Origin: PoT sp049331405
GTDB lineage: Bacteria > Planctomycetota > Planctomycetia > Isosphaerales > Isosphaeraceae
Reading direction: 5' to 3'
NCBI RefSeq assembly: GCF_049331405.1
Contig: NZ_CP186274.1
Location: forward strand, 8,060,001-8,124,000
DNA: 64,000 nt
Below are positions 8,418 to 19,198 of the stretch, one piece after another (positions within the stretch are counted from its first letter, which is position 1; each line of letters starts with the position of its first letter). The notes under the pieces were generated by a model. That model was not told where the DNA came from and made no database searches. It worked only from the letters and a program-made list of their open reading frames with translations. The translations under genes were made by a program, and so were the position numbers.

Positions 8418-11066
8418 ATGCAGAGAATCACGTCCAGTACGGGCATCGTCAATACCTCGGATAGCATGTCCATGATTGCCAAGGACGGACCTGGCCACGG
8501 GCCATCGAACTTCTGGTCTGTGCCCGAGGAGGATTTATTCACTCAACTTCGATCATCGCCCCAAGGTGTGTCGGCCGAGGAGGCAAGTCGAATATTCGAG
8601 GACGACCCCACTCGCCTGGTCAGGTCCGGGCGTTCGACGCAGGCTCTCTCGCTCCTCGGGACCCAATTCAAGAGCTCGATTATCCTCATACTCCTCGCCG
8701 CCGCGGCCCTCTCCCTCTTCCTGGGAGAGGTGACCGACGCCTGCGTCATCCTCGCCATCGTTCTGGCCAGCGGGCTGCTCGGATTCTGGCAGGAGTGGGG
8801 CGCGGCCGACTCCCTCAGGAAACTGCTCGCTATCGTTCAAACCAGGGCGAGTGTCCTCCGCGATGGGAATACGGTGGATGTTCCGCTCGATCATGTGGTC
8901 TCGGGAGACGTCGCACTCCTCCGGGCCGGCGACATCGTCCCCGGCGACGGCCGTATCCTCGACGGGAAAGGCCTGTTCGTCGCCGAGGCGACCCTGACCG
9001 GCGAGACGTTCCCCGTGGAGAAAACTGCCGGGGCGGTGCCGACGGACACTCCGCTCGGAAAGCGGACCAATTGCCTCCATCTGGGCACCAATGTCGTCAG
9101 CGGCACGGCAAGACTCCTGATCGTCCATACGGGCGCGGATACCGAGTTCGGCAGGATCTCCGGATCGCTCCGGCTCCGCCCGCCGGAGACCGGTTTCGAG
9201 CGCGGCATCCGCCACTTCGGGTACCTTCTGCTCGAGGTGACGCTGCTACTCGTGTTGGTGATCTTCGCCATCAACGTCGCGCTAAACAGGCCCGTGCTCG
9301 AGTCGTTCCTCTTCTCCGTGGCGATCGCTGTCGGGCTGACGCCGCAATTGCTCCCGGCAATCATCAGCGTCAACCTGGCTCACGGGGCGCGGCGCATGGC
9401 CGGGGAGAAGGTCATCGTCCGCAGGCTTGCGTCCATCGAAAATCTCGGCGGCATGAATGTGCTCTGCTCTGATAAGACCGGCACGCTGACCGAGGGCAAG
9501 GTGCGACTGCACGCAGCCGTCGATGCCCAGGGCAATCCGAGCCAGAGGGTCGGCCTCTACGCCTATCTCAACGCCTCCTTGCAGGCGGGATACACCAACC
9601 CCATCGACGCGGCGATCGCCGCAGGGAACTGCCCGGATGCGGCCGGCTATAGCAAACTCGACGAGGAGCCCTATGATTTCGTCCGCAAGCGACTCAGCGT
9701 CCTGGTCGCCGGCGATGGACGTAACATCCTCGTGACCAAGGGCGCGCTGACGAGCGTGCTGGAGGTCTGCACGCTCGCCGAGACCGGGCCGGGCGAGACG
9801 GAGGATCTGAACGTGATCCGACCGTCGATCGAGCGCCTCTTCGCCGAGTTCAGCGGCAAGGGTTTGCGCACGCTGGGCGTCGCCTACCGGGACATGGGCA
9901 CCGAGACCGGAATTCACAGGGGGGACGAGGCGAGGATGACCTTCCTGGGCCTCCTGATCCTCGAAGACCCGCTCCGGGCCGGGATCGTGGGGACGCTCGA
10001 CCGGCTCCTCGGCCTCGGGATTGTCACCAAGCTGGTGACCGGAGACAACCGGCTGGTCGCGGCCCATGTCGCCGGCCAGGCCGGGCTGCCCGTCGCGCGC
10101 GTGCTCACCGGGGAGGACCTGGGTCGGATGAGCGACGACGCCTTGCTCCGGAGCGTCGGCGAGGTCGCGGTCTTCGCCGAGATCGAGCCGAACCAGAAGG
10201 AGCGGCTCATCCTCGCCCTGAAGAAGGCCGGCCACATCGTGGGCTACATGGGGGATGGGATCAATGACGCCTCGGCGCTCCACGCCGCCGATGTCGGCAT
10301 CTCCGTCGCCGATGCGGTGGATGTGGCCAAGGAAGCGGCCGATTTCGTCCTGCTGGAGAAGGACCTGGGCGTCCTGGAACGCGGCGTACGGGAGGGACGC
10401 GCCACCTTCGCCAATACGATGAAATATGTCTTCATGGCGACCAGCGCCAACTTCGGCAACATGTTCAGCATGGCCGGCGCGTCGCTATTCCTGGCCTTCC
10501 TGCCTCTACTGCCCAAGCAGATCCTCCTGATGAACCTGCTGACCGACCTGCCGGAGATGACGATCGCCACCGATCGGGTCGACCCCGAGATGATCGAACG
10601 GCCCCGACGTTGGGACATCGGCTTCATCCGCCGATTCATGATCATCTTCGGGATCATCAGCTCGGCGTTCGATGCCCTGACATTCGCGGTACTCATGCTG
10701 GTCCTTCGTGCCGAGGAAGCGGAGTTCCGCACGGGATGGTTCGTCGAGTCGGTCGTCTCGTCATCGCTGATCGTGCTCGTGGTGAGGACCCGCAGGACGT
10801 TCTACCGGAGCCGACCGTGCCGGACCCTGCTCGTCGCCACCCTGGCAGTGGTCGGCCTCACGCTCCTCCTCCCCTACTCGCCGTTAGCCAGGCTCCTAGG
10901 CTTCGTGCCGCTGCCCGGCGTCTTCCTCGCGGCATTGTTCCCGATCGTCGTGCTGTATGTCGTGGCCGCGGAGATCGCGAAATCGCTCTTCTATCGCGGG
11001 GAGGAGCGGCGGAGAGTTGCGGATCACGCGCCGAGCTCGGCCGGTCCGATCGAGGTATCCGGCTGA
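8418..11066 (+). CDS. mgtA: MgtA/MgtB-type (class IIIB) P-type ATPase, magnesium transporter
   Basis: This 882-residue inner-membrane ATPase shows all P-type landmarks: actuator motif TGE at 194-196, phosphorylation site DKTGT with Asp352, KGAL in the nucleotide domain, and the hinge GDGINDAS with Asp613. The segment NFGNMFSMAGASLFLAFLPL and LLMNLLTDLPEM in the C-terminal membrane domain are typical of magnesium-importing ATPases rather than of calcium or copper pumps. Ten hydrophobic helices are expected. The start is uncertain: the first ATG (8418) or ATG at 8466. I see no recognisable magnesium riboswitch upstream. No PhoP-like regulator is adjacent. Confidence 0.9.
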   Translation: MQRITSSTGIVNTSDSMSMIAKDGPGHGPSNFWSVPEEDLFTQLRSSPQGVSAEEASRIFEDDPTRLVRSGRSTQALSLLGTQFKSSIILILLAAAALSLFLGEVTDACVILAIVLASGLLGFWQEWGAADSLRKLLAIVQTRASVLRDGNTVDVPLDHVVSGDVALLRAGDIVPGDGRILDGKGLFVAEATLTGETFPVEKTAGAVPTDTPLGKRTNCLHLGTNVVSGTARLLIVHTGADTEFGRISGSLRLRPPETGFERGIRHFGYLLLEVTLLLVLVIFAINVALNRPVLESFLFSVAIAVGLTPQLLPAIISVNLAHGARRMAGEKVIVRRLASIENLGGMNVLCSDKTGTLTEGKVRLHAAVDAQGNPSQRVGLYAYLNASLQAGYTNPIDAAIAAGNCPDAAGYSKLDEEPYDFVRKRLSVLVAGDGRNILVTKGALTSVLEVCTLAETGPGETEDLNVIRPSIERLFAEFSGKGLRTLGVAYRDMGTETGIHRGDEARMTFLGLLILEDPLRAGIVGTLDRLLGLGIVTKLVTGDNRLVAAHVAGQAGLPVARVLTGEDLGRMSDDALLRSVGEVAVFAEIEPNQKERLILALKKAGHIVGYMGDGINDASALHAADVGISVADAVDVAKEAADFVLLEKDLGVLERGVREGRATFANTMKYVFMATSANFGNMFSMAGASLFLAFLPLLPKQILLMNLLTDLPEMTIATDRVDPEMIERPRRWDIGFIRRFMIIFGIISSAFDALTFAVLMLVLRAEEAEFRTGWFVESVVSSSLIVLVVRTRRTFYRSRPCRTLLVATLAVVGLTLLLPYSPLARLLGFVPLPGVFLAALFPIVVLYVVAAEIAKSLFYRGEERRRVADHAPSSAGPIEVSG

Positions 11067-11179
11067 TATGGAGGGGCCTCAAGGGTGGCGAAGGAGGGGC
11101 CGCCCGGTGAGACTGTGGATAGCGGGAATGGCGATGGAAGTTGCCCAGGATCGAATATTTTGCGGCTAGGAGGCAGAAG

Positions 11180-11782
11180 ATGTTGATTCGGGAACTCAGC
11201 CGGGACGAGTGCCTTGATGTGCTGTCTCGGACGAGGATGGCGAGACTGGCCTGCGTCCGGGATGGCCAGCCATACATCGTCCCGGTGCACCTGGCCTATG
11301 ACTCGGGAATGCCTGACTTCGCGTCGCTCTATGGGGTCACGACATTAGGAACGAAAGTCGAGTGGATGCGGGCCAACCCCCGGGTCTGCGTCGAGATGGA
11401 CGAGATCACGGAGTTCGACGAATGGGTGAGCGTCGTCGCGCTTGGACGATATGAGGAATTGGAAGACCAATCTCGGGGTGAGGAGAGCCTGCAACAGGTT
11501 CTGCGCCGCCCGATGGTGTCAGGCTCCGAGCGCATTATTCCAGATTCGCAGGGCAGGTCGAGGCTCAAGGCGTACGAGATCCTCCAGGGCAATGCGACAC
11601 CGATGTGGTGGGAGCCGGCCTCGTCGGCCTGGGCCTCGCGATCGGAGCACAAGAGCGGAGACTCTTACGTGCCTCTGTACTATCGAGTCTGTGTCGAGCA
11701 GATTTCGGGCCGTCGTGCGAGCTCCGGGGAGCGTGGCGTCGACGAGTTCTGTCCGAAAGATGTGGATGGCGGTTCAAGGTAG
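11180..11782 (+). CDS. Pyridoxamine 5'-phosphate oxidase-fold flavoprotein
   Basis: The 200-residue protein begins MLIRELSRDECLDVLSRTRM, then RLACVRDGQPYIVPVHLAYD, TLGTKVEWMRANPRVCVEMD and WVSVVALGRYEEL. This is the pattern of small FMN-binding split-barrel proteins of the PNPOx family. The start at 11180 is fixed by a perfect AGGAGG at 11168-11173 with 6-nt spacing; the ORF's upstream codons are not needed. The C-terminal 70 residues are less conserved and include a Trp-rich patch (TPMWWEP). Such proteins bind flavin or heme-related cofactors; the precise substrate is unknown. It starts 113 bases after the ATPase gene. Confidence 0.83.
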   Translation: MLIRELSRDECLDVLSRTRMARLACVRDGQPYIVPVHLAYDSGMPDFASLYGVTTLGTKVEWMRANPRVCVEMDEITEFDEWVSVVALGRYEELEDQSRGEESLQQVLRRPMVSGSERIIPDSQGRSRLKAYEILQGNATPMWWEPASSAWASRSEHKSGDSYVPLYYRVCVEQISGRRASSGERGVDEFCPKDVDGGSR

Positions 11783-11928
11783 GCAACATGACCGTGGAGC
11801 GTTGTTAGCCACCGATCGGCTGGACACATACTCCACGGCGGCCCCGAGAAACACTGAGGGAATTCAGGGAGCCCGGGGGGAAGTGCGAGGACCGTCGTTC
11901 GCCTCTAGGGTTCAACTTTCGAAACGAA

Positions 11929-11962
11929 CCGGCCATTGCCTGTTGCTACAGGCAATGGCCGG
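11929..11962. terminator. Perfect 14-bp hairpin between convergent genes
   Basis: CCGGCCATTGCCTG (11929-11942) and CAGGCAATGGCCGG (11949-11962) form a perfect stem with a 6-nt loop. It lies between the convergent PNPOx gene and the surface-protein gene. No strong T-run follows on either strand, so it may be a bidirectional, non-canonical terminator. Confidence 0.65.
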
Positions 11963-14900
11963 ATTCAATTGCAGTAGATAGAGGATGAAGGATTAAACCT
12001 TCGACCTCATACTACTCTATCAATCAATAGATTTGATTATTTGTGGTGAGGTCCTTTGGGATGATTCCCGGTTACCACGGACGCATGGCTGGCGCGGGCC
12101 AGGTTTGTGGTAAACCGAAACTGCCCGCGAGCAGTCCATGATGCGAAAGCAGGCCTGTGATTGACCCGCTGGAACAATCCAGATGAGTTGACAGGGCTGG
12201 ACGGGCTGGTCGGGGTCGAGAAGAGCGGTCGGCCACCTTTAGGGATGACCGGGACGTGGATTCCGCTGTATACGCCCCCGACCGGCAGTCCGCCGATCCC
12301 ACCATTGGCCGGACTGGCCGTGCCAACGAGGGTCTGGGGCGCGAAGACCTTGTCATGGTACGCGTCCAGCTCGGCCACGAAATCGCTACCGTTGCGGCTG
12401 TTGCCGGAGGAGAATGACCCGTAGAAGACGCCGTCGAGATGGTTCTGAGCGCGGTCCTGGACCGACGAGTTGCCGTTGCTCGAATCCCGGATGGTGAAGA
12501 GGTAGAACCCGCCGCGGAGCGCCCTCCCGCCATTGATGGTCACGGCAACGTCGTAGGCGAACGGGATCGTCGGATCAGGAGTTGCGGTGACGTTGGTCAC
12601 CTTGTAGTTGCCAGGGAAGGTCTTGTTGGCATGCACCTTCGTCAGGAGATAGTTGGACGAGTCCAGCATCGTGTTGAGCCAAACCCCGGACGGGGCGCTC
12701 CCGTCGGGGTTGACTGGGTCCTTGATGATGTAATCCACCTGGCCATTGAGGTGGTTGAAGAACATGCCGTCAATCACCGGCCCGACGGTGTCGATGAGCA
12801 GGTCGGGAACGATCACCTTCGGGGCGGTTGACGTGGTTTCGCCGAACTGGTCGATGGCCGTCGCGGTGATAGCGAAGTGGCCGTCTGCCAGGGCGATCTG
12901 GGACTTGATGTCCCAGGAGCCGTCGCCACCGGCGTGGGCCTGCCCGATCTGCACGAGCGGACCACCGGGCAGGAGTCTTGCGTCGAGGGTGACGGTGGAG
13001 AACGGCTCGGACTTACCGAAGAACTCCGGCTGATTGACGTTGGTGACGTTGACGGCGCCCGTCGCGAGGCCGCTCACGGTCAGGGGATTGATCGTGCCGG
13101 TGAGGACGATGGGACGGTCGGCGACCGTGGCCGTGTTGGTGATGGTGAGTCGTTTCCCGTCGTCATCCTCCACGAAGACCTGGATGGTGTAGGTCCCATT
13201 GCCCCCGTTGACGCCCGCGTCGGCGTAGGTGTGCGATCCACTGACGGTGAAGACCGGAGTGCCCTGCGATACCGTCAAGGTGCCGGCCGTCAACGGCGTG
13301 CCATCACCCCAGTCGATCATGGCCTTGAAGTCGGCGATCGTGCCGAGCGGATTGGCGTCCGTGAACGTGCCGACCGCACCCACGAAGACAGGTGGTGTGA
13401 AGACCGGGATCGGGAAGATGGCGGCCTCGGCGGTGAAGACCGGCGGCTGGGTCGGTGTCGCCTTGAGATCGGCATCGGCGATGAAGGCCGTGCCGCTGAA
13501 GACGGTGTTCGAGCCCCCGTCATCGGCAACCGTCACCGTGTAGGCGTACGTGCCGGCCTCGGCATAGGTGTGCGCCGCGTTGACCGAGAAGATCACCCCG
13601 TCGGGCGCGCCCATGGCGACGAGGTCGGCGGCGGGCAAAGTCTGAGGGGCCGAGCCGTCACCCCAGTTGATCACGACCGAGCCGGGCGAAGTCGTGAAAT
13701 CAGCGACGGTCGCTCCCTGATTGGCATCGATGAAGGTGCCGAGCAGGACGCTACCGGTCGAGTTCCCCTCGATCCCATTGATGCTGGTGCCGTTGGAACT
13801 CGTGAGCTTGGCGTCGAGCACGGTGACCCCACCACCGATCGGGCTGGTCAGGGTCGTCGTCGCACCGCCGAGAGTCGTGATGACGACGCTGAGTCTGTCG
13901 GGCACGCCCGTGGGCGTCTCCTCTGCGTAGGTGTGGGTTCCCAGGACCTGGAAGATCGGCTGGCCATTTGCCGTATCGACCCCGATCTGTTGGATCGGGA
14001 GCAGGCCCCCCGGAGCGACCGGAGTACCATCGCCCCAGCCATTCACGGCCAGCTCGGCCTTGACGTCAGCGACCGTGGCCAGCGTGTTCGGGTCTTCGAA
14101 GGTCGCCAGCGCGAAGGTGCCGGTGGGTTGTCCTTCGATCGTCTTGAAGCTGAGGGTGCTCCCGGTCACCGGCAGGTCAGTGATGGCCGCCGTCCCGGTC
14201 ACCAGAACAGTCTCGCCACCGTCGTCGTGCACCGAGATCTTGGTCGCGTAGTTACCTGGTTTGGCGTAGGAGTGGCCACCCTCGATCTCGAACGCGCCGG
14301 GGCCCGTCTGGACAACGATGCCGGTGGTAAGCGGCGACCCGTCGCCCCAGTCGATCGTGGTCAAGAAGTCGCCATCGGGATCGGGGGCGCTCAAATTCGC
14401 ATCGGTGAACCTTCCGACGACCGTGGCGGCGGGCAACGCGACGCCCGTATTAGCCACGAGGGCCACGGGCACACCCGCGGTGAGATCCGCGTCGGCGGTG
14501 ACGATCGAGAAGAGCTTCGAATCAAACTGGCCGTTTGAGGTATCCGTGACGGTGATCGTCCCCGCGTAGAATCCTTCTTCCACATAAGTGTGGGCCTTCG
14601 GGGGGATCGTCCCCGGCGCGGTGACGTTGAAAATGGTATCGGGAGAGCCATCACCCCAGTTGACGTCGACGGTCCACGGGCCGCCGTCCGGATCGGCGAA
14701 CGAGCCCAGGTTGAAGGTCTTGGATGCACCCTCCACCACCGCCTGGGCGCCTGGGGGAGTCAACAGCGGCGCGGCATCGGGTGTGAAGTTCGCGATGACC
14801 GTCGGCCCGCCGCCTCCGAACTCGTTGACGTGCCAGAAGGTATTGTTCGACGGGTCGACGTTCATGCCGCTGAAGTCGCCGATTCGGCTGGTAATGGGGG

Positions 14901-15304
14901 CAGAGCCAGTACCCGCACTGACGAGGACCGGGGCTTGCATCGTCCCCGCCGGGTCGGTCGGCTGGCGGACCGTAACGAACGTCGATATGAAGCCGCCAGT
15001 CGCGGGAGTAATCGCGCCCCCGATCGTGTCGGATTCCATGAAGCCGAAGCCGATTTGGCCCTGGGAATTGATGTCGATGGCGGGTTCGAAAGCGTAGGTA
15101 TTGGCGCCGAAGGCCACGTGGCCGACGTTATCAACGCCCCCGACCTTCTGAAAGGTGGGCGTGCCGCTGCTCACGTCGATCGCATACCACTGGGCGGCGA
15201 GCTCGCCCGTGAAGAAGAGGCTGAAGACGGCACCAGAGCCGGTGCCCCCTGAGGTGGACCCCATTGTCTAGACCAAAAAACGGCGATCCTTCGCTACTGT
15301 CCAA

Positions 15305-16126
15305 TCAGGCCGTCGTGGCTCTGTCCGCTCGGTAGACCGTCCCTGGAGTCCGGTACCCCAGGGATTCGTGGAGCCGATCCTCGTTATAGAAGCCGAAGTA
15401 TCGCCTCAACCCTCGCTGCAGCTCCGGCACCGTCTCGTAGCCTTGGATGTAAATATCTTCGTATTTCACGGTCCTCCAGAGCCGTTCGACGAACACGTTA
15501 TCCAATGCCCTGCCGCGTCCATCCATGCTCACGGCTATCCCGGCCGCCTCAAGCCTCCCGGTGAACGCCTCGGCCGTGAACTGGACCCCTTGGTCCGTGT
15601 TGAACACCTCGGGCTTCCCCGACCTCAAGGCATCTTCCAACATCTCCAGGCAGAAGGAGCCGTCCAGCGTGTTCGACAGCCGCCAGCCGATCACGTACCG
15701 GCTGTACCAGTCGATCACCGCCGCCAGGTACATGAACCCTCCACTCATCGGCACATAAGTGATGTCCGTGCTCCACACGTGGTCCGCTCGCCGGGCTTTG
15801 ACACCTCGCAAGAGATAAGGGTAGATCTTATGGCCTCTCCCGGCCTGACTCAGCCTGGGCTTGGCATAGATCGCTTCCAGGCCCATCTTCCGCATCAGGC
15901 GCTGTACTCGCTTCCGATTGACCTCCTCACCTCGTTGTTCCAGCCAGGCGGTCATCTTGCGGCTGCCGTAGAACGGGCATGCCGTATATTGCTCGTCGAT
16001 CAACCGCATCAGGCGCAGGTCCTCGGGCGACTCACCCGCAGGTCGGTAGTAGAGGCTCGATCGGCTCAGCCCCAGCAACTCGCACTGGCGGCGCACGCTC
16101 AACCGGGGATGATCCGGCTCGATCAA
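15305..16126 (-). CDS. IS3-family transposase OrfB, DDE integrase (copy 2)
   Basis: The 273-residue translation is identical to the OrfB of the first copy, with the DDE residues in TDITYV, NTDQGV and VERLWRTVKYE. It is expected to be expressed as a fusion with OrfA through the A9 run. No mutations are visible, so this copy should be as active as the other. Confidence 0.93.
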   Translation of the reverse strand: MIEPDHPRLSVRRQCELLGLSRSSLYYRPAGESPEDLRLMRLIDEQYTACPFYGSRKMTAWLEQRGEEVNRKRVQRLMRKMGLEAIYAKPRLSQAGRGHKIYPYLLRGVKARRADHVWSTDITYVPMSGGFMYLAAVIDWYSRYVIGWRLSNTLDGSFCLEMLEDALRSGKPEVFNTDQGVQFTAEAFTGRLEAAGIAVSMDGRGRALDNVFVERLWRTVKYEDIYIQGYETVPELQRGLRRYFGFYNEDRLHESLGYRTPGTVYRADRATTA

Positions 16127-16139
16127 GGGCCTTCGGTCC

Positions 16140-16430
16140 TCAACTGAATGGGGCGACTTTTTTTTTCAGCCACTCGAGTTCCATCTTGAGGCGCCCGATC
16201 TGTTCGAAGAGTTCGGCCTGGCGTGCCTCGGCGTCAGCCGAGGCCGCCTTGGCCGGACTCCCGAAGACCTCCTCGGCACTGCTGATGAGCTGCTTCTTCC
16301 AGCCATGGATCGATGTGGGATGGACGCCATAGTGGCCGGCCAACTCGTTGATCGTGCGGTCTCCCTTGAGGGCCGCCAGGGCGACTTGAGCCTTGAACGC
16401 CGCCGTGTGGACTTGCCGCTTCCTCGCCAT
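16140..16430 (-). CDS. IS3-family transposase OrfA (copy 2)
   Basis: The 96-residue translation is identical to the OrfA of the first copy: helix-turn-helix (GVHPTSIHGWKKQL) followed by a leucine-rich coiled coil. The A9 run is located near its 3' end. A longer minus-strand frame (17872-16166) runs from the interrupted surface-protein gene into this IS in another phase; the IS-derived tail of that frame is an artefact. Confidence 0.93.
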   Translation of the reverse strand: MARKRQVHTAAFKAQVALAALKGDRTINELAGHYGVHPTSIHGWKKQLISSAEEVFGSPAKAASADAEARQAELFEQIGRLKMELEWLKKKVAPFS

Positions 16431-17872
16431 CCGTCCTCCTCCTCAGACCCGTCTGAGTAGCTTAACAGATGGTCCAGTTTTCGGGGTCCACCATACCCGG
16501 TCACCCCGCCGTTGATCCCCGAGAGACTCGAATAGCCGCCGGGAGTAGCCACCGTGACCGAGGTGATCTTCCCGGTCCCGTCGACCGTCTGCACCTTCAA
16601 CTGGGCCTTCGTCGTGAATGTGCCGCCGTTCACCGTCAGGATATCTCCGACGGTGTAGCCCGTGCCGCCGAGGGGATTGCCGTTCTTGTCGTTGGGCTGG
16701 GCCGACGCGAGGGAGGAAGGCTGGCCGGACGCGATCGCCACCGTATGTGCCGCGACGATGGTGTTGTTCCATTCCCCGGCTTTCAGGATCCGACTGCCGG
16801 GATCGAACGCGCCTCCACCGCCGGGGTTCTCGGCGAAGTCGCCGCTGTCGTCGTCGCCGTCGATGGCCGCGGTGTTGTCCGGATTGAGAGGGTTCGCAAT
16901 GCTGCCGGAGCTGATGAAGCTGTTCGCCCCAAGGGCGAGCGATGTGGTGGTATACGTGGGGGCCGACGAGAGTACGCCGCCCATCTTGACCACATCGAGG
17001 TTTGTGCCGTTATCAGGGTTGTGGATGAGCCACATCGGATCGCCGGCCACCGAATCGTGCATGGTGGTGGGACGATAATTCTGGGCACCGCCGGGGACGT
17101 CATTGCGGAAGACGTTCTGCCCAGCACCGGAAAGGACGAGCGGATTGCCCGCAGCCAGGTCGCTCGCTGAGACGGAGACGACCTGTGTGCCGGTCGGCCC
17201 GTTGCCGAACATGTTGAACGTCTCCACGAAGGCATCCGCGTTGTAGCCTGGGTTCCCGGGGTAGTCGCTCCAGGACTGCTTGGAGGCGCCCCCCGAGCCC
17301 TCTGTAGTGGTGATTTGGTAAAACCGCCAGTCCCCCGTGTTCGTAACCGGGTCATACTTCGTCAAGGTCGTCGGGTTACTCGTCGTCGAGACGGCGAAGA
17401 CGTACTGGCTCTGATTGTTCGTCAGGTCGGCGTCGAGGTCGCCGAGGATGAACCGGCCAGTCCCTCCCATCAAGTCATCGAACACCATGGTGACGTCGGC
17501 GATGCGTTGAGACGTCGGGGTGATCTGAGTCAGTCCACCATCCCCCGCCCCGGTGCCGAAGAAGAACTGGCCGGCGCTCTTGGCCGCCACCTGCGTCCCT
17601 GGAGCCTTGTTGAAAATGGTGAACGTCGTGTTGTTGGACTCAATATAACTGCTCGGGCCGGCCGCCCCAGTAACGTCGGGCGGTCCTCCGCCGCCATTCC
17701 CGACATAGCCCAGGCCGTTGCCGTTGAGAATGGAGACGGCCAGCAGTTCGCGTCTTTCCAGGTGTTCCAGGCCGCGGACGACGTCGCGCCCGGCTGGTCG
17801 CGATGGACCCATGCTTTTCAGTCGATGATCTCTGCGAGACCGCTGTAGTTGCGAGGGCGAGGGGAAGAGCAT

Positions 17873-18359
17873 CGCTCTGATCTCCGAGAGTTCCGATCGA
17901 TGTCATCGATCGAATTCATTAGATGAGGTGCGAACGAAGGTGGCCTCGGATTTGGGGAGGAAGGATGCGCGCAAGGGCACACAGCCCGCGACGAGCGCGA
18001 ACGCCAAGCCACTAACGGATTAACGAATGGAATTCACGCCTGAAAGCCAAGTGAACGTGCGACTCACGATTGAAACGCGTGGTGGTGTTGATCCGTGGAG
18101 CTTTCGGCCGCTCCAATGTCGACACTCAGCGTTCTATTGTCGTCCATCCCGGTCGTAGGGGGGGGAAGTCACGACCAAGTGGATCCTGAGGTGCATCTGC
18201 TGAAAGCCACTCTGCAAGTTCCCGCAGTCTTTGTGTGGAACTTTCATGCGCATTTATTGTGCAACACAATCGCACTGTGTCAAACGAATTTAACTAAATG
18301 ATGTATTTTGAGGACAAAATAAGATGGTGAATCGGTGGGTGTTTTTCTAATAAGTTCGT
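17873..18359. other. Upstream region of the surface-protein gene
   Basis: About 490 bases with no supported gene. It should contain the surface-protein promoter on the minus strand. An AT-rich patch lies at about 18240-18360. Small ORFs here have no recognisable features. Confidence 0.4.
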
Positions 18360-18905
18360 TTATCGATGCGCATCCTTGCCCGACTTGTCATCCCAAGGTA
18401 TCCCGCTTCCGGACCCATTGGAGAAATTAACCTTGATGTAGATGTATTGAGCTGACCCGTCCACGTGAAACTTGAAGGTTCCCCCCCCGTTGAAGCGGGT
18501 CGGGCGTCTGTCCTCTGTCCTCCGTCGCCAGGAGCTTGCCGTCTCGATCCACAGAAGTGACAGTTATCGTCACACCCTTGAGAACCTAAGTACTCACGTT
18601 CTTCGCCCTCCCCTTAACCTCCACATAACGCCCAGTCTGGTCCGGAGCAGCGACGCTGTCCGTCAGGACGAGCTTGCTGGCTGCGGCCTTTCTCGTCGGG
18701 AGACCTGACCTTTTGGGTGTGCCGACGAGGTCTCACCTCGCCAGCCATCCAGCCGAGCTTAGTTTCGATGATCGCCAAACTCTCCCCGGGTATGCTTGCA
18801 GCGAGGATTGCTTGGTTGATCTACTCACGCACCTTGAATCCGTCATGCTTGGCGGCAGCCATGACCTCGCGATAGAGCATCTCGGCCCTCGAGCGGCCGC
18901 TCGTT
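18360..18905 (-). pseudogene. Decayed gene resembling an FxLYD-domain secreted protein
   Basis: Read on the minus strand in shifting frames, the DNA gives AEMLYREVMAAAKHDGFKV, a TAG stop, INQAILAASIPGESLAIIET, then in another frame GRYVEVKGRAKNVST, a second TAG, VLKGVTITVTSVDRDGKL. A frameshift near a run of eight G follows, then FNGGGTFKFHVDGSAQYIYI and a tail ending GIPWDDKSGKDAHR at TAA (18362-18360). The KNVS...LKGVTITVTSVDRDGKLLA pattern is typical of FxLYD domains, which occur in secreted and lipoproteins. At least two nonsense codons and one or two frameshifts make it a clear pseudogene. The 5' limit is approximate. Confidence 0.65.
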
Positions 18906-19198
18906 CATAAAAAACATTTACGTATCAGGATTCATAAATCAAAAAAAGCCATTCAATCTAGATTCCGAGGCGGCCTTGAAGGAGGCGAATTTTGCATCGG
19001 AGTAACCAGGGAACGCACCTGTGAAATCGGTGTTCAAGACCCGGCCTCGAAAGAGGGCGAATTCAGATCCCCGACCTACGCAGCCTCGGAGAGACAACTC
19101 AAATGGGATCGCGCAAACATATCAATAGAATTTACACCCAATCAGACGATCGCTCACCCGGCAACTCAATGCGGTCAATCTACCGGGCCGCCGATTTA
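18906..19198. other. AT-rich, gene-free stretch between two pseudogenes
   Basis: No gene, RNA or repeat is evident. Composition at 18905-18960 is unusually AT-rich. It probably belongs to the same decayed mobile region as its neighbours. Confidence 0.4.

Larger units (their letters stand above)
15250..16495 (-). mobile_element. IS3-family insertion sequence, copy 2 (1246 bp, inverted relative to copy 1)
   Basis: This copy has the same length, ends and identical OrfA and OrfB translations as the copy at 2300-3545. Target duplication CCC flanks it (15247-15249 and 16496-16498). It lies in the same direction as the gene it interrupts. The A9 run is at the same internal position. Each copy sits between the matching halves of a different gene, showing two independent insertions with no recombination between copies since. 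Confidence 0.95.
12037..17872 (-). pseudogene. LEPR-XLL-type PKD-repeat surface protein gene, interrupted by an IS
   Basis: The 5' part (17872-16496) encodes a basic leader and a LEPR-XLL-like motif (LEHLERRELLA, residues 35-45), followed by a region of about 400 residues resembling secreted propeller or exo-alpha-sialidase-like proteins. The 3' part (15246-12037) continues in frame once the IS and one CCC duplication are removed: VTG joins GTGSGAVF. The restored protein is 1528 residues. The C-terminal part has five PKD-like repeats marked by WGDG (WGDGSPDT, WGDGSPLT, GWGDGTPV, WGDGSAPQ, WGDGTPLT), an Ig-like domain and a Ser/Pro-rich tail. The start at 17872 has CGGAG nearby. No other lesion is visible, so the gene was probably functional until the insertion. 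A cell-surface role is inferred. Confidence 0.9.

Noticed and set aside
12877..14538. 553-residue plus-strand open frame
   Set aside because: Antisense to the PKD surface-protein gene; Arg/Gly/Asp-rich shadow typical of GC-rich DNA, with no motif.
2300..16495. Composite transposon bounded by the two inverted IS copies
   Set aside because: Each IS has its own target duplication within its own broken gene, so the segment did not move as a unit.
16166..16495. IS-derived C-terminal extension of the surface-protein frame
   Set aside because: Part of the IS read in a non-transposase frame; an artefact of the insertion.
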